Below are positions 1 through 8,951 of a DNA stretch of 64,000 nt, in pieces. How positions within the stretch are numbered: position 1 is the stretch's first letter; every line of letters starts with the position of its first letter. This DNA is from Kumtagia sp044326205 (lineage in GTDB: Bacteria > Pseudomonadota > Alphaproteobacteria > Rhizobiales > Rhizobiaceae), in the NCBI RefSeq assembly GCF_044326205.1, contig NZ_JBIRCY010000001.1, forward strand, positions 1 through 64,000, in the 5' to 3' direction. Under the pieces are notes generated by a model. The model did not search any database, was not told the DNA's origin, and was given only the letters and a program-made list of their open reading frames with translations. A program made the translations under genes and the position numbers.

Positions 1-36
1 TCGACTGCGCGGTGTTGTTCTGGCATTGTCATGAAC

Positions 37-108
37 GTCCATCCGAGGCTCCTGGCTGGCGGTCGCGTGTGTGGTAACCGCAACCTCGCATCCAAGCCTC
101 GGACGGAC
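37..108. repeat. Imperfect inverted repeat, long stem-loop
   Basis: Arms at 37-50 and 95-108 are complementary over 14 bp with one G/T pair. A nested gcggt/accgc stem sits in the loop. It lies outside any convincing gene near the window edge. It could be a transcript-end structure or a relic of a mobile element. Nothing further is recognisable in the first 128 bases. Confidence 0.4.
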
Positions 109-128
109 AACCTCCATAGCAATGACAC

Positions 129-386
129 CTAGGCAGCACGATCCGTTGCACCGTCGCCATGCCCTTCGATCCGCTCGCGCATCCGGTCGGCCAGCACTTT
201 TTCCAGCCGCCGCGCCACGCCGGCGTCCCAGGCGTTGCGTTTGCCTTGACTAGTCTGTGGCACGACGGGCAGTGCCAACAGGCGGTCGACGATCGAGTCG
301 TCCTCGCCGAAACCCTCGAAAATCTCGGCATCGAGACGCCCCGGCAGCGCGTGATTTGTACGATTCGTTCCCATGCCGCGAAGCAT
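129..386 (-). CDS. Small hypothetical protein (85 aa), doubtful
   Basis: This open frame encodes a hydrophilic peptide with a charged C-terminal helix-like stretch rich in Arg, Lys and Glu. An alternative in-frame ATG lies at 374. No clear Shine-Dalgarno precedes either start and no domain is recognised. It follows the cyclase gene on the same strand after about 110 bp, so it could be a trailing operon gene. Overlapping frames are also open here because of high GC, so it may be spurious. Confidence 0.25.
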   Translation of the reverse strand: MLRGMGTNRTNHALPGRLDAEIFEGFGEDDSIVDRLLALPVVPQTSQGKRNAWDAGVARRLEKVLADRMRERIEGHGDGATDRAA

Positions 387-494
387 AGAGGCGCTTCATG
401 ACGGACCGAAGGCAAGCCCATGCCGGAAATGTGGTCCGCCGCGCCGACACGTTCCAAACCCGCGCGGTTGCTGGAAAAACGCTTCCCGAATTTT

Positions 495-1835
495 TCAGGA
501 GGCGGCCTCGACCCGGTCGGGAATGCGCCCTTCGACCCGGCCCGCGCCCTCCGCAAACAACTCCACCGGCTCGGAGCGGCCGCGCAGATAGCGCGGCCCC
601 AGGCTGCGCCATTTGCTCGCCGGCTCATTGGCCAGCCGCAGCGCGTGCGCCGAGATCAGCAGCGGCTCCTTGAGCACCTTCGTCTCGCTCTCGACGCGGC
701 TGGCAACGTTCACCGCGTCGCCCAGCACCGCGAATTCCAGCCTGGCCGCGGCCCCGACGATGCCGACAAACGCCTCTCCCGCATGGATGCCGATGCCGAC
801 GCGGATCGGCTGGTCGCCGTTCAGCGCACGCGCATCGTTCCAGGCGCGGATCGAGGCCAAAATCGCCTCGGCGCAGCGCACCGCGCGGGCCGCGTCGTCG
901 GGCCGGGCTTCCGGCACGCCGAACACCAGGAACGCGCCGTCCCCGATGAATTTGTCGACCACGCCGCCATGGTTGGCCGCCGCATCGAGGATCAGCGCGC
1001 GGTAGTCGCTGATAATGTTCACCAGTTCGTCGGGTGCGGCGTTTTCCTCCAGTGCGGTCGAATCCCGCATGTCGACGAACATCAGGGCGACCTCAGCCTT
1101 GCGCCCGGTGCGCAGCGCGCCGGCTGTGCTTGCGGCCATCAGCGGCGCAAGCTCGGTCGGCACGAAACGGCTGAGATTGACGCGGTTCGCCGTCTCCTCG
1201 ACAGCGTTGAGCAGCATGCGCCGGCCGCGCGCCGCAGCCAGGATGAAGACGCAGGCGGTCAGCGCCAGCATGACCAGCCGCATGATGTTCGGCGGCAGGC
1301 TGAACAGCATGTCGAGGGTCTCGGACGCCTGGTGGAAGGAACCGTCGCCGGGATGGGCCGCCAGTATCGCCACCGCCGCGCCGGCCGCAAACAGCAGCGA
1401 CGCGCAGACCTGCACCGCTGGCCGGAACCGCAGCATGTTGACGGCAAGGAACAGCGGAATGGCGGTGACGATCGGGAAGGCGAAAGCGAAGTCGGCGGGA
1501 AGCAGCGATACCCATGAGGTGAAATAAAGCAGGGTCGCCACCAGCGCGGCGTCGACCAGCGCAGCGAGATAGGCCATCCATGGTCGCCAGATGCTGAACC
1601 GCAGGAACAGCAGCGTGACAAAGCCCGAGGCAACCACAATGCCAGTCATCAGGGTCGCGTTGGCGAGCAGCGGCCCGAGGGTATCGAGATGTTCCGGGTT
1701 CCTGTAGGCCGCCGACCGCAGGCCGACCAGGAGCACGACACCGGCGATGACGCGCACCGCGCTGGCAATCCGCTCCGTCGTGGTGTCAGCCTTGGCCAGA
1801 AGCGCGGAAGCCGTCTGATCGCTCAGGGATCGCAT
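495..1835 (-). CDS. Membrane adenylate/guanylate cyclase (class III)
   Basis: The 446-residue product has about six hydrophobic segments in its first 190 residues, then a class III nucleotide cyclase catalytic domain at roughly 240-430. The two metal-binding aspartates are visible in FVDMRDST and in the KFIGDG motif. Such enzymes make cAMP (or cGMP) at the inner membrane, often in response to a signal sensed by the membrane part; here the sensed signal is unknown. The chosen start is the ATG at 1835, preceded by GGGAG at a good distance. A TTG five codons upstream is less likely. Rhizobia carry many cyclases of this kind. Confidence 0.9.
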   Translation of the reverse strand: MRSLSDQTASALLAKADTTTERIASAVRVIAGVVLLVGLRSAAYRNPEHLDTLGPLLANATLMTGIVVASGFVTLLFLRFSIWRPWMAYLAALVDAALVATLLYFTSWVSLLPADFAFAFPIVTAIPLFLAVNMLRFRPAVQVCASLLFAAGAAVAILAAHPGDGSFHQASETLDMLFSLPPNIMRLVMLALTACVFILAAARGRRMLLNAVEETANRVNLSRFVPTELAPLMAASTAGALRTGRKAEVALMFVDMRDSTALEENAAPDELVNIISDYRALILDAAANHGGVVDKFIGDGAFLVFGVPEARPDDAARAVRCAEAILASIRAWNDARALNGDQPIRVGIGIHAGEAFVGIVGAAARLEFAVLGDAVNVASRVESETKVLKEPLLISAHALRLANEPASKWRSLGPRYLRGRSEPVELFAEGAGRVEGRIPDRVEAAS

Positions 1836-1952
1836 GGCGGGAACTCCCAACGATGTCGCCGGGAAGGGATATGCAGCAGCGGCAGGTCCGCGACAAGCGG
1901 CCTAAGGTAGCACCGGGATCAGGCCCTTCAGCGATAGCGGCTAACTCGCCGC

Positions 1953-2135
1953 TCACTCGGCGGCCCGTTCGGCGATCTCGCGCCAGCGCTTCAGGGCAGC
2001 GTCGCGGCTGCGTGCCATCGCCTCGATCTCGCGGTCGAGATAGTCGCCTGAGACGACCCACAGGTCGCCGCCTGCCTGCAATACCTTCACATCGAACGGA
2101 CGTCCGGAGACCGTCACTTGGGCCGTGCGATCCAT
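1953..2135 (-). CDS. Small conserved-type hypothetical protein (60 aa)
   Basis: The ATG at 2135 is preceded by GGAGAG six bases upstream, so this short frame is preferred over the longer open frame reaching 2333. The product begins MDRTAQVTVSGRPFDVKV. It has a beta-strand-like first half and a charged helical C-terminus (REIEAMARSRDAALKRWREI). No signal peptide or known domain is seen. It stands about 120 bp upstream of the cyclase gene on the same strand and could be co-transcribed with it. Confidence 0.6.
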   Translation of the reverse strand: MDRTAQVTVSGRPFDVKVLQAGGDLWVVSGDYLDREIEAMARSRDAALKRWREIAERAAE

Positions 2136-2544
2136 GATCTCTCCAAGCTTCGCGCAACCCGCCGCCACGATCTTTTTGCCATCCGGGCGTGACAGCCGTT
2201 TGTAGGGGTAGCGGCGATGCCGGTGGTCAACGGCTTGCCGTGGCGTGTTCTTCCCGACCCTGCATGGCGCGCGCATCGATCGCCACGCGGGACACGTATT
2301 GGGCTTCTGCCGAGTACAAAATATCACTCGCAATGATCGGTGCCTGAAATAGTCCAGCGTTATTTACCGTGAGGCACGCAGTTCCGGAATGACCACCGAA
2401 ACCGGCATTCCGTCGGCATATCCGCAATGACCCCACGTAACTTACATCCGGCGACTGGCTCCATAATGAGGGCAGGCGTAGTCTGACCAGCAATCCAAGC
2501 CGCGTTAACGGCCGACGCGGCTTCTTGAATGATTGAGGGTGGCA
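2136..2544. other. Intergenic region of about 410 bp
   Basis: No convincing gene is present. Several long frames cross it but lack ribosome binding sites. A 7-bp stem (2498-2504 with 2516-2522) lies 22 bases before the next start codon and may affect expression of the downstream envelope gene. The region divides divergent genes and should hold both promoters. Confidence 0.4.
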
Positions 2545-3366
2545 ATGGATCGCCGGCAGACCAGTCGTATCGCGAAGGTGGCGACCTTCCTGGCAACGAT
2601 ACTGCTGTTCTGCGGCCAAGCGTCGGCGGAGGACGACGCACAGGAACTCGCGAAGAAACTGTCCAATCCGATCGCCTCGCTGATCAGTGTTCCTTTTCAG
2701 TTCAACTACGACAGCGGCTATGGCCCGAACGACGGCAACAAGGCCTACGTCAATGTCCAGCCGGTCATTCCCTTCTCGCTCAACGCGGATTGGAACCTGA
2801 TCTCGCGCACCATCCTCCCCGTGGCTTGGCAGGAAGATATCGCCGGGCCTTCCGGCGACCAGTTCGGCCTCGGCGACACCACGCAGAGCCTTTTCTTCTC
2901 GCCTGCCAGGCCGACGCAAAGCGGCCTCATCTGGGGCGTCGGACCGGCCTTCCTGCTGCCGACCGCGACCGACGATCTGCTCGGCGGGGGAAAATGGGGA
3001 GCGGGACCCACCGCCGTCGTTCTCAAGCAGAGCGGCGGATGGACCGTCGGCATGCTGGCAAACCACATCTGGTCCTTCGCCGGCGACAGCGAACGGCCGG
3101 ATGTCAACTCGACATTCCTGCAACCCTTCGTCTCCTACACGACCAAGGACGCCTGGACGTTCACGCTCAACACGGAGAGCACCTACAACTGGGAAGCGGA
3201 GGAATGGTCGGTCCCGATCAACTTCCAGATCGCCAAGCTGCTAGTCATCGACAAGCAGCCGATCAGCCTCTTTGCCGGCATCCGTTATTGGGCCGAAAGC
3301 CCGGAGAGCGGTCCCGACGGGTTCGGGGTTCGCACCGGAATTACATTTCTGTTTCCGAAAAAATGA
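2545..3366 (+). CDS. Predicted outer-membrane beta-barrel-like exported protein
   Basis: The 273-residue product has a Sec signal peptide ending near GQASA. The remainder is rich in aromatic, alternating strands typical of porin-like or transporter-like outer-membrane proteins (PVIPFSLNADWNLISRTILPV, GVGPAFLLPTATD), and it ends in Phe-Pro-Lys-Lys. The family is widespread in bacteria, is often mis-named neuromedin U, and has no assigned function. The ATG at 2545 is chosen because GAGG lies seven bases upstream; TTG and GTG starts just before it are possible. It leads a same-strand series of exported-protein genes, so an envelope role is inferred. Confidence 0.8.
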   Translation: MDRRQTSRIAKVATFLATILLFCGQASAEDDAQELAKKLSNPIASLISVPFQFNYDSGYGPNDGNKAYVNVQPVIPFSLNADWNLISRTILPVAWQEDIAGPSGDQFGLGDTTQSLFFSPARPTQSGLIWGVGPAFLLPTATDDLLGGGKWGAGPTAVVLKQSGGWTVGMLANHIWSFAGDSERPDVNSTFLQPFVSYTTKDAWTFTLNTESTYNWEAEEWSVPINFQIAKLLVIDKQPISLFAGIRYWAESPESGPDGFGVRTGITFLFPKK

Positions 3367-3403
3367 CCTTTGCGTCACCTTTTGCAACGTGAGGAGTAAG
3401 CCA

Positions 3404-4105
3404 ATGACAATCAAATATGCATCTGGCATCGCAATAGCGCTTGCGGGCCTGCTGTGTTCATCGGGACTGGCGCTCGCGCAGGATGCGATCGCTGCGCCTG
3501 CCCAAAAGACGATTGGCGCGCACACCCCCAAGATGGTGCCGTCGCTCGCCGTTCTCAATTCCGGAGGAGCCAAGCTCGGGGGCGGCAAGCTGACGATGAC
3601 CGGCATCGCGCCGAACTCCATCGTGTTCGCCGATCGCCCGGTGAGGGCGGCGGGGCATGTGCTCACCTCCGAATTCATCAAGCAGTGGGATGAAGGCAAC
3701 GACAGCTTTGCCAAGGATCCGCCCAATGCGACGATATCGGTGATGAACAGCGACGGTTCGGCGATCGAGGACGCCGTCGTGGTTCTGAAATCGCCGAAGC
3801 TCGAAGGCAACACGCTGACCTTCGACGTCGCGGTGCTGGAGGGCGAGGTCAAGACGGCAGACGGGCCTGCCTCGCTGTTCATAGACTGGTTTGCCGCTCG
3901 CGGCGCTTATGGCCGCGTTGGCGTGGTCGGCGGCGTGGGCTGGCACGCTCCAGTGTGGCACGGCGGCTGGTATGCCCATCCCGGCGCGTATTACGGCGCG
4001 GGGTTGGCCACGGGAGCGATGATCGGAGCGGCCGCCGCCTCGGCATACCACCCCTATTATCCGCCGCCTGCCTGCGGCTATTACCCCTATCCGCCCTGCT
4101 ACTAG
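3404..4105 (+). CDS. Exported protein with Gly/Tyr/Pro-rich tail
   Basis: The ATG at 3404 follows a strong GAGGAG. The 233-residue product has a signal peptide (cleavage near LALAQ), a globular middle with predicted beta strands, and a C-terminal quarter dominated by Gly, Ala, Tyr, His and Pro that ends YPPCY. The tail contains a small hydrophobic GlyxxxAla-type stretch (YYGAGLATGAMIGAAAASAY) that could associate with membrane. No enzyme motif is seen. A copy of the last ten codons occurs again at 5704-5736, which suggests that the gene was once duplicated. Confidence 0.75.
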   Translation: MTIKYASGIAIALAGLLCSSGLALAQDAIAAPAQKTIGAHTPKMVPSLAVLNSGGAKLGGGKLTMTGIAPNSIVFADRPVRAAGHVLTSEFIKQWDEGNDSFAKDPPNATISVMNSDGSAIEDAVVVLKSPKLEGNTLTFDVAVLEGEVKTADGPASLFIDWFAARGAYGRVGVVGGVGWHAPVWHGGWYAHPGAYYGAGLATGAMIGAAAASAYHPYYPPPACGYYPYPPCY

Positions 4106-4171
4106 GTTTCTGCTCTAGCAACTATCGATCGTTGTCCAGGTCACTGGACCTCGGAAAATCTTGAGGATGAA

Positions 4172-5614
4172 ATGAACGTATCACGTCGCACTGTTTCACT
4201 TGGCGGCCTCGGCCTGCTTGCCGCCACGTCGCTGAGCTCGACGGCCGCAAAGGCCGAAGGCCTGATCTCGGACCTGATGGAAGGATCCGACGAATTTGCC
4301 GACGCCGTCGAAGCCTACATCTACGGCTATCCGCTGGTGACGATGGAAATGACCCGCCGGGTCATCACCAACGTCGCCGAGCCCGTGGGAACCAAGGGTC
4401 CGATGGGCCAGCTCATCAAGCTCAGGGAGTATCCAAACGCCTCGTTCCGCGATGTCACCGCGCCGAACGCGGACACGCTCTACACGACCGCCTTTCTCGA
4501 TGTCGGCGACGAGCCGTGGGTCGTCAGCCTGCCGGACCTGAACGATCGCTATGCGCTGTTCCCGATGCTCGACGGCTGGACGACCGTTTTCGACGTCCCT
4601 GGCAAGCGCACCACCGGAACCGGGGCGCAGACCTTCGCCATCACCGGCCCGGGCTGGGAAGGCACGCTGCCGGACGGTGTCAAGCAGTACAAGTCGCCGA
4701 CCAGCATCGTCTGGCTGCTTGGCCGCATCTACTGCACGGGCACGCCAGAGGACTACGCCGCGGTCCACAAAATCCAGGACGAGGTGAAGCTCTACCCGCT
4801 CAGCGCCTGGGGCAAGGAATGGACGCCGCCGGCCGGCAAGGTCGATCCTTCGATCGATATGAAGACGGCGGTGCGCGACCAGGTGAACAAGATGGACGCG
4901 GTCGAGTACTTCACCCTGCTCGCCGAGCTCCTGAAGCGCAATCCGCCGAATGCAGCAGACGCGCCGATGCTCGAGAAGCTGGCCCAGATCGGCATCGTGC
5001 CCGGACAGGATTTCGACAAGTCGAAATTCGATCCGGCTTTCGCCAAGCGCATTCCCGAGCTTGGCTTTGCCAAGATCATGCTGCACTTCAAGTTCAGCGA
5101 TGGCGACATCAAGAACATCGACGGCTGGGGTTTCACGACCAAGACCGGCATCTACGGCACCAATTATGTCCAGCGTGCCTTGATCACGGCGATCGGTCTC
5201 GGGGCCAACCGGCCGCAGGACGCGATCTATCCAACGTCACTGAAATCGGCCAGCGGTCTCATCAGGCGGAAGTACGACGGCGCTGAAAAATACGTTCTGA
5301 CCTTCAAGAAGGGCCTGACGCCGCCCGTCTCCGGCTTCTGGTCGCTGACCATGTATGACGAGAACTACTTCTTCGTCGACAACCCGCTGAACCGCTATTC
5401 CATCAGCGAGCGACAGCCGCTGAAGGCCAATGCCGACGGGTCCATCGATCTTCTGATCCAGAACGAGTCTCCCGGCGCCGACAAGGAATCCAACTGGCTC
5501 CCGGCGCCGAAGGGCAAGTTCATCCTGATGATGCGGCTCTATTGGCCAAACGAAAGCGACCCGTCGATCATCGACGGCTCGTGGACCATACCGCCGGTCA
5601 AGAAGGTGGGATGA
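4172..5614 (+). CDS. DUF1254/DUF1214 domain protein, Tat-type signal
   Basis: The 480-residue product starts with a twin-arginine-like leader (VSRRTVSLGGLGLLAAT) and is probably folded before export. A DUF1254 domain occupies roughly 65-200, with the family-typical APNADTLYTTAFLD. A DUF1214 domain lies near 350-465, with GFWSLTMYD, NRYSI and the ESPGADKESNWLPAP signature. The biochemical role of these domains is not established. The ATG at 4172 has GAGG five bases upstream. It is the first of three diverged family members in the same orientation. Confidence 0.9.
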   Translation: MNVSRRTVSLGGLGLLAATSLSSTAAKAEGLISDLMEGSDEFADAVEAYIYGYPLVTMEMTRRVITNVAEPVGTKGPMGQLIKLREYPNASFRDVTAPNADTLYTTAFLDVGDEPWVVSLPDLNDRYALFPMLDGWTTVFDVPGKRTTGTGAQTFAITGPGWEGTLPDGVKQYKSPTSIVWLLGRIYCTGTPEDYAAVHKIQDEVKLYPLSAWGKEWTPPAGKVDPSIDMKTAVRDQVNKMDAVEYFTLLAELLKRNPPNAADAPMLEKLAQIGIVPGQDFDKSKFDPAFAKRIPELGFAKIMLHFKFSDGDIKNIDGWGFTTKTGIYGTNYVQRALITAIGLGANRPQDAIYPTSLKSASGLIRRKYDGAEKYVLTFKKGLTPPVSGFWSLTMYDENYFFVDNPLNRYSISERQPLKANADGSIDLLIQNESPGADKESNWLPAPKGKFILMMRLYWPNESDPSIIDGSWTIPPVKKVG

Positions 5615-5636
5615 ACGAGAACGGGCTTGTTCGCTG

Positions 5637-5700
5637 GCAAGCACCAGTCACCAACCGGGCGCCCTGCGACCGAAAGGCCGCGGGGTGTGTCATCCGAGGT
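5637..5700. repeat. Intergenic repeat, copy A
   Basis: Positions 5666-5685 match 8858-8877 exactly over 20 bases, and the similarity extends about 20 bases further upstream. The core can fold into a small hairpin (ccctgcg with cgcgggg). Both copies begin shortly after the stop codon of a DUF1254 gene. Confidence 0.7.
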
Positions 5701-5703
5701 TGA

Positions 5704-5736
5704 GCGGCTATCAGCCGTATCCGCCCTGCTACTAGG
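5704..5736 (+). pseudogene. Remnant of the Gly/Tyr-rich gene 3' end
   Basis: These 33 bases align with 4074-4106 with three mismatches; the last 19 are identical. In the original frame they read GYQPYPPCY followed by the same stop codon, matching the end of the gene at 3404-4105. No more of that gene is present. The simplest reading is that a Gly/Tyr-gene plus DUF1254-gene unit was duplicated in tandem and the second Gly/Tyr copy was then deleted down to its tail. Confidence 0.65.
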
Positions 5737-5819
5737 CGCTTGGCTCCCGCCCGTTTGAGGACAATCGGGCAACGACGACAATCCAATGGCAATCGAACTT
5801 CCGTATAGAGGATTGACAG

Positions 5820-7247
5820 ATGCGTGCAGGATTTAGGTTCGGCCTTTTCGGCCTGACAACCATTTTATTGGCACTCTCCGGACATGCGGCCGTAAGCGCC
5901 GAATGGCCGGACATCCGCGAGGCGAAGAATATCGCCGAGGAAGGCTTCATCTATGGCCTGCCGCTGGTGATGAACTACGCGGTGATGAATGAATTTGCCG
6001 TCGACCCGAAGTCCAGCCAGTTCAAGGCGCCGTTCAACAAGATCGACAGCCTCAACCACGTGGCGACCTACGAAGACACGGCGGTCGTCACGCCGAACAG
6101 CGACACGCCATACTCGATACTGTGGCTGGACCTGCGTGCCGAGCCGATGGTGATCTCCGTGCCGGCGGTCGAAAAGGAGCGCTATTATTCGGTGCAATTG
6201 ATTGACGGCAATACCTACAATTTTGGCTACATCGGCAGCCGCGCTACGGGGAATGATCCGGGCTCCTATCTCGTTGTCGGACCCGACTGGAAAGGCGAGA
6301 AGCCCGCCGGCATCAAGCAGGTGTTTTCCTCGACTACCCCGTTCGTATTCGCCAACTTTCGGACCCAGCTTATCAACGTCGAAGATATGCCGAACGTGGA
6401 GAAGGTGCAGGCCGGCTACGGCGTGCAGCCGCTGTCGGCCTTCCTGAAGCAGCCGGCGCCCCCCGCTGCCCCGAAGATCGACTTCCCGCCGGCCACAACG
6501 CAGGGCATAAAGGACAACTTTTTCGACTATCTCGATGCCGCCCTCGAATTCGTGCCGCCCACGCAAGAGGACGAGGCCATTCGGGCCAAGCTTGCACGCA
6601 TTGGTGTAGGCCCGGGTAAATCGTTCAATTTCAAGGACCTTCCGATCGCTCACAAACTGGAAATCGGCCTTGGCATGAAGGATGGCGATGACAAGGTCGC
6701 CAAATTTGCGGCCAGCGGAAACAAAACCATCAACGGCTGGAGCGTCGGTTCCTTGTTTGGCGACCGCGCGTTTTACAAGGGAGATTGGCTGAAACGTGCC
6801 GCCGCCGCCAAGGCGGGTCTCTACGGAAACGATGCCGTGGAAGCCATGTATCCCTTTACCCGCACGACTGCGACTGGCGAAACACTCGACGCCAGCAAGC
6901 GTAACTACACCATCACCTTTCCCGCCGGGCAACTCCCGCCGGTGAACTCCTTCTGGTCGGTGACGATGTATGACGGGAAAAGCCAGCTCCTGATCAAGAA
7001 CCCGATCAATCGCTACCTCATCAATTCGCCGATGTTGCCGGGCATGAAGAAGAACGAGGATGGTTCGCTCACGCTCTATATCCAGAAAGACAGCCCCGGC
7101 GCGGACAAGGAAGCGAATTGGCTGCCGGCGCCCAATGACACTGTCTATCTCGTGATGCGCCTGTATTGGCCGAAGACCGAAGCGCCATCCATCCTGCCGG
7201 CCGGCGAAGGCACCTGGCAGCCGCCCGGTATCGTCGCGGCGCAATAA
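5820..7247 (+). CDS. DUF1254/DUF1214 domain protein, Sec signal
   Basis: The 475-residue product has a Sec signal peptide (to about HAAVSA), an N-terminal DUF1254 domain with TPNSDTPYSILWLDLRAEP, and a C-terminal DUF1214 domain with SFWSVTMYDG, NRYLI and DSPGADKEANWLPAP. It is only distantly similar to its upstream neighbour, so any duplication is old. GAGGA precedes the ATG at 5820 by eight bases. It probably resides in the periplasm; its substrate is unknown. The next gene follows in the same direction after a gap of 68 bp. Confidence 0.9.
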   Translation: MRAGFRFGLFGLTTILLALSGHAAVSAEWPDIREAKNIAEEGFIYGLPLVMNYAVMNEFAVDPKSSQFKAPFNKIDSLNHVATYEDTAVVTPNSDTPYSILWLDLRAEPMVISVPAVEKERYYSVQLIDGNTYNFGYIGSRATGNDPGSYLVVGPDWKGEKPAGIKQVFSSTTPFVFANFRTQLINVEDMPNVEKVQAGYGVQPLSAFLKQPAPPAAPKIDFPPATTQGIKDNFFDYLDAALEFVPPTQEDEAIRAKLARIGVGPGKSFNFKDLPIAHKLEIGLGMKDGDDKVAKFAASGNKTINGWSVGSLFGDRAFYKGDWLKRAAAAKAGLYGNDAVEAMYPFTRTTATGETLDASKRNYTITFPAGQLPPVNSFWSVTMYDGKSQLLIKNPINRYLINSPMLPGMKKNEDGSLTLYIQKDSPGADKEANWLPAPNDTVYLVMRLYWPKTEAPSILPAGEGTWQPPGIVAAQ

Positions 7248-7315
7248 TTTATCCCGACCATGAATTGTCCCGACATGCTGATGCGTGGCGTTGGCTATCG
7301 ATGAGGAAAGAGCAA

Positions 7316-8827
7316 ATGATACGAACGACGAGACTGCTTTGCGCCAGCGCCGCGATGGTGCTGATAAGCTTGGGCGCCGCGTCCGCCGATACACAGACCT
7401 ACAAGATGACGACGCCTTTCGCACCGGGCGTCGCCGTGCCGGACAAGATCGAGTCCTCGATCGGGCCGCTCAACCTCCACTACGGCTATCCGTCGGCCGA
7501 TACCGTCGACAAAATCTACGACAACCTGGACCGCTCGCGCGCGCTACAGGCTTACCTGCTGGCGATTCCGATCGTCAATCAGGCCGGCATGCGCGAATCG
7601 ATACGCCAGTTCGGGCCCGACAACCAGACCAACGTGATCTGGGAAAATCTGCTCGGTCCGAGGACCGTAGCGCTGACCGGCAACGACAACACGATCTACA
7701 ACTTCATGTGGGTCGACACGAGCAAGGGGCCGCTGGTTGCCGAGATTCCGCCCAAGGTTCTGGGGATGGTCGACGACTTCTGGTACAAGTGGGTGGCCGA
7801 CGTCGGCATCACCGGGGCCGACAAGGGCGAGGGCGGCAAGTACCTCCTGTTGCCGCCTGGATACAAGGGCGACATACCGGCCGGGTATCACGTTTTGCGG
7901 CCGAGCACCTTCGGCAGCTACCTTGTCTTTCGCGCCTTCGTCGTCGATGGCTCCACCCAACCCGGGGTTGACTCGGTCAAGAAGAACCTGCGGATTTATC
8001 CCTTGGCCGAGGCTGCCAATCCGCCGCCGATGAAATTCGTCAATGCCTCCGAAATTCCTTCGAACTTCGTCGCACCGGGTGACTACTCGTTCTGGAGCCT
8101 GTTGAACCAGGTCATCCAGGAAGAGCCGGCGGACGGTTCCGATCCCACCACCTTGGGCCTGTTCGCCTCGATCGGCATCGAAAAGGGCAAACCCTTCGCA
8201 CCCGACGAGCGGATGAAGAAGATCCTCACCGACGCCGCCAACATCGGCGCCGTGACGGCGCGGACGATCGCCTTCAAGGTTCGCGCGAAAGATGCGTATT
8301 TCTATCCGGACAGCACGTGGCGCCTGCCGTTTTTCGGCGGCTACAAGTTCGAGTCGGCGCCCGGTGTCAGCAATCTGGACGGTGCTGTCTTCTATTATTA
8401 CTTCGCCATCGGCGTCACGCCGGCGATGGAGGAGAAGATGGTGGGCCAGGGTTCGCAATATCCCTGGTCGGTTCAGGACGCGGAGGGCAATCCCTTCGAT
8501 GGCGGCAAGACCTACAAGATGCGTCTGCCGCCAAATATCCCGGTCAAGGATTTCTGGTCGGTCATCGTCTACGACAACCAGACCCGCTCGATGGTGCAGA
8601 CCGACCAGCAAGCCCCAAGCGTCAGCAGCCAGAACAAGGGGGTCAAGGTCAATGCGGATGGTTCGACGGATGTCTACTTCGGACCCAAGGCCCCGGCAGG
8701 AATGGAGAACAACTGGGTGCAGACGATTCCGGACAAGGGCTGGTTCATGATCCTTCGCCTTTACGGTCCGCTGGAACCGTGGTTCGACAAGACTTGGAAG
8801 CCGGGTGAGATCGAGCTTGTTCACTGA
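7316..8827 (+). CDS. DUF1254/DUF1214 domain protein, third copy
   Basis: The 503-residue product starts with a Sec signal (ending near GAASA) at the ATG at 7316, which has GAGGAAAG upstream; an in-frame ATG 15 bases earlier is possible. The DUF1254-like part includes GNDNTIYNFMWVDTSKGP. The C-terminal DUF1214 part has KDFWSVIVYDNQTRSM and WFMILRLYGPLEPWFDKTW. This copy is the most diverged: it carries PKAPAGMENNWVQT where the two neighbours have the SPGADKExNWLPAP signature. Its function is unknown, but location beside two paralogues points to related periplasmic roles. Confidence 0.88.
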   Translation: MIRTTRLLCASAAMVLISLGAASADTQTYKMTTPFAPGVAVPDKIESSIGPLNLHYGYPSADTVDKIYDNLDRSRALQAYLLAIPIVNQAGMRESIRQFGPDNQTNVIWENLLGPRTVALTGNDNTIYNFMWVDTSKGPLVAEIPPKVLGMVDDFWYKWVADVGITGADKGEGGKYLLLPPGYKGDIPAGYHVLRPSTFGSYLVFRAFVVDGSTQPGVDSVKKNLRIYPLAEAANPPPMKFVNASEIPSNFVAPGDYSFWSLLNQVIQEEPADGSDPTTLGLFASIGIEKGKPFAPDERMKKILTDAANIGAVTARTIAFKVRAKDAYFYPDSTWRLPFFGGYKFESAPGVSNLDGAVFYYYFAIGVTPAMEEKMVGQGSQYPWSVQDAEGNPFDGGKTYKMRLPPNIPVKDFWSVIVYDNQTRSMVQTDQQAPSVSSQNKGVKVNADGSTDVYFGPKAPAGMENNWVQTIPDKGWFMILRLYGPLEPWFDKTWKPGEIELVH

Positions 8828-8828
8828 C

Positions 8829-8890
8829 GGCCTGCATCGCCAACAACCGGACGCCTCGCGACCGAAAGGCCGCGGGGCTGAGCCACCGGA
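8829..8890. repeat. Intergenic repeat, copy B
   Basis: This is the second copy of the element at 5637-5700, with the identical 20-base core at 8858-8877 and the cctcgcg/cgcgggg hairpin. It starts right behind the stop codon of the third DUF1254 gene. Confidence 0.7.
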
Positions 8891-8951
8891 TAATGACGGC
8901 GAGAACTGCCAGGGTCAGGATCGTCAAGCGATTCACAGGAGTTGGAGATGC

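Noticed and set aside
2227..3123. Long minus-strand open frame opposite the beta-barrel gene
   Set aside because: It is the shadow of the plus-strand gene at 2545-3366, has no ribosome site and its product has no protein-like pattern.
5865..7424. 519-codon minus-strand frame opposite the second DUF1254 gene
   Set aside because: High-GC antisense shadow; the plus strand carries clear domains, a signal peptide and a ribosome site.
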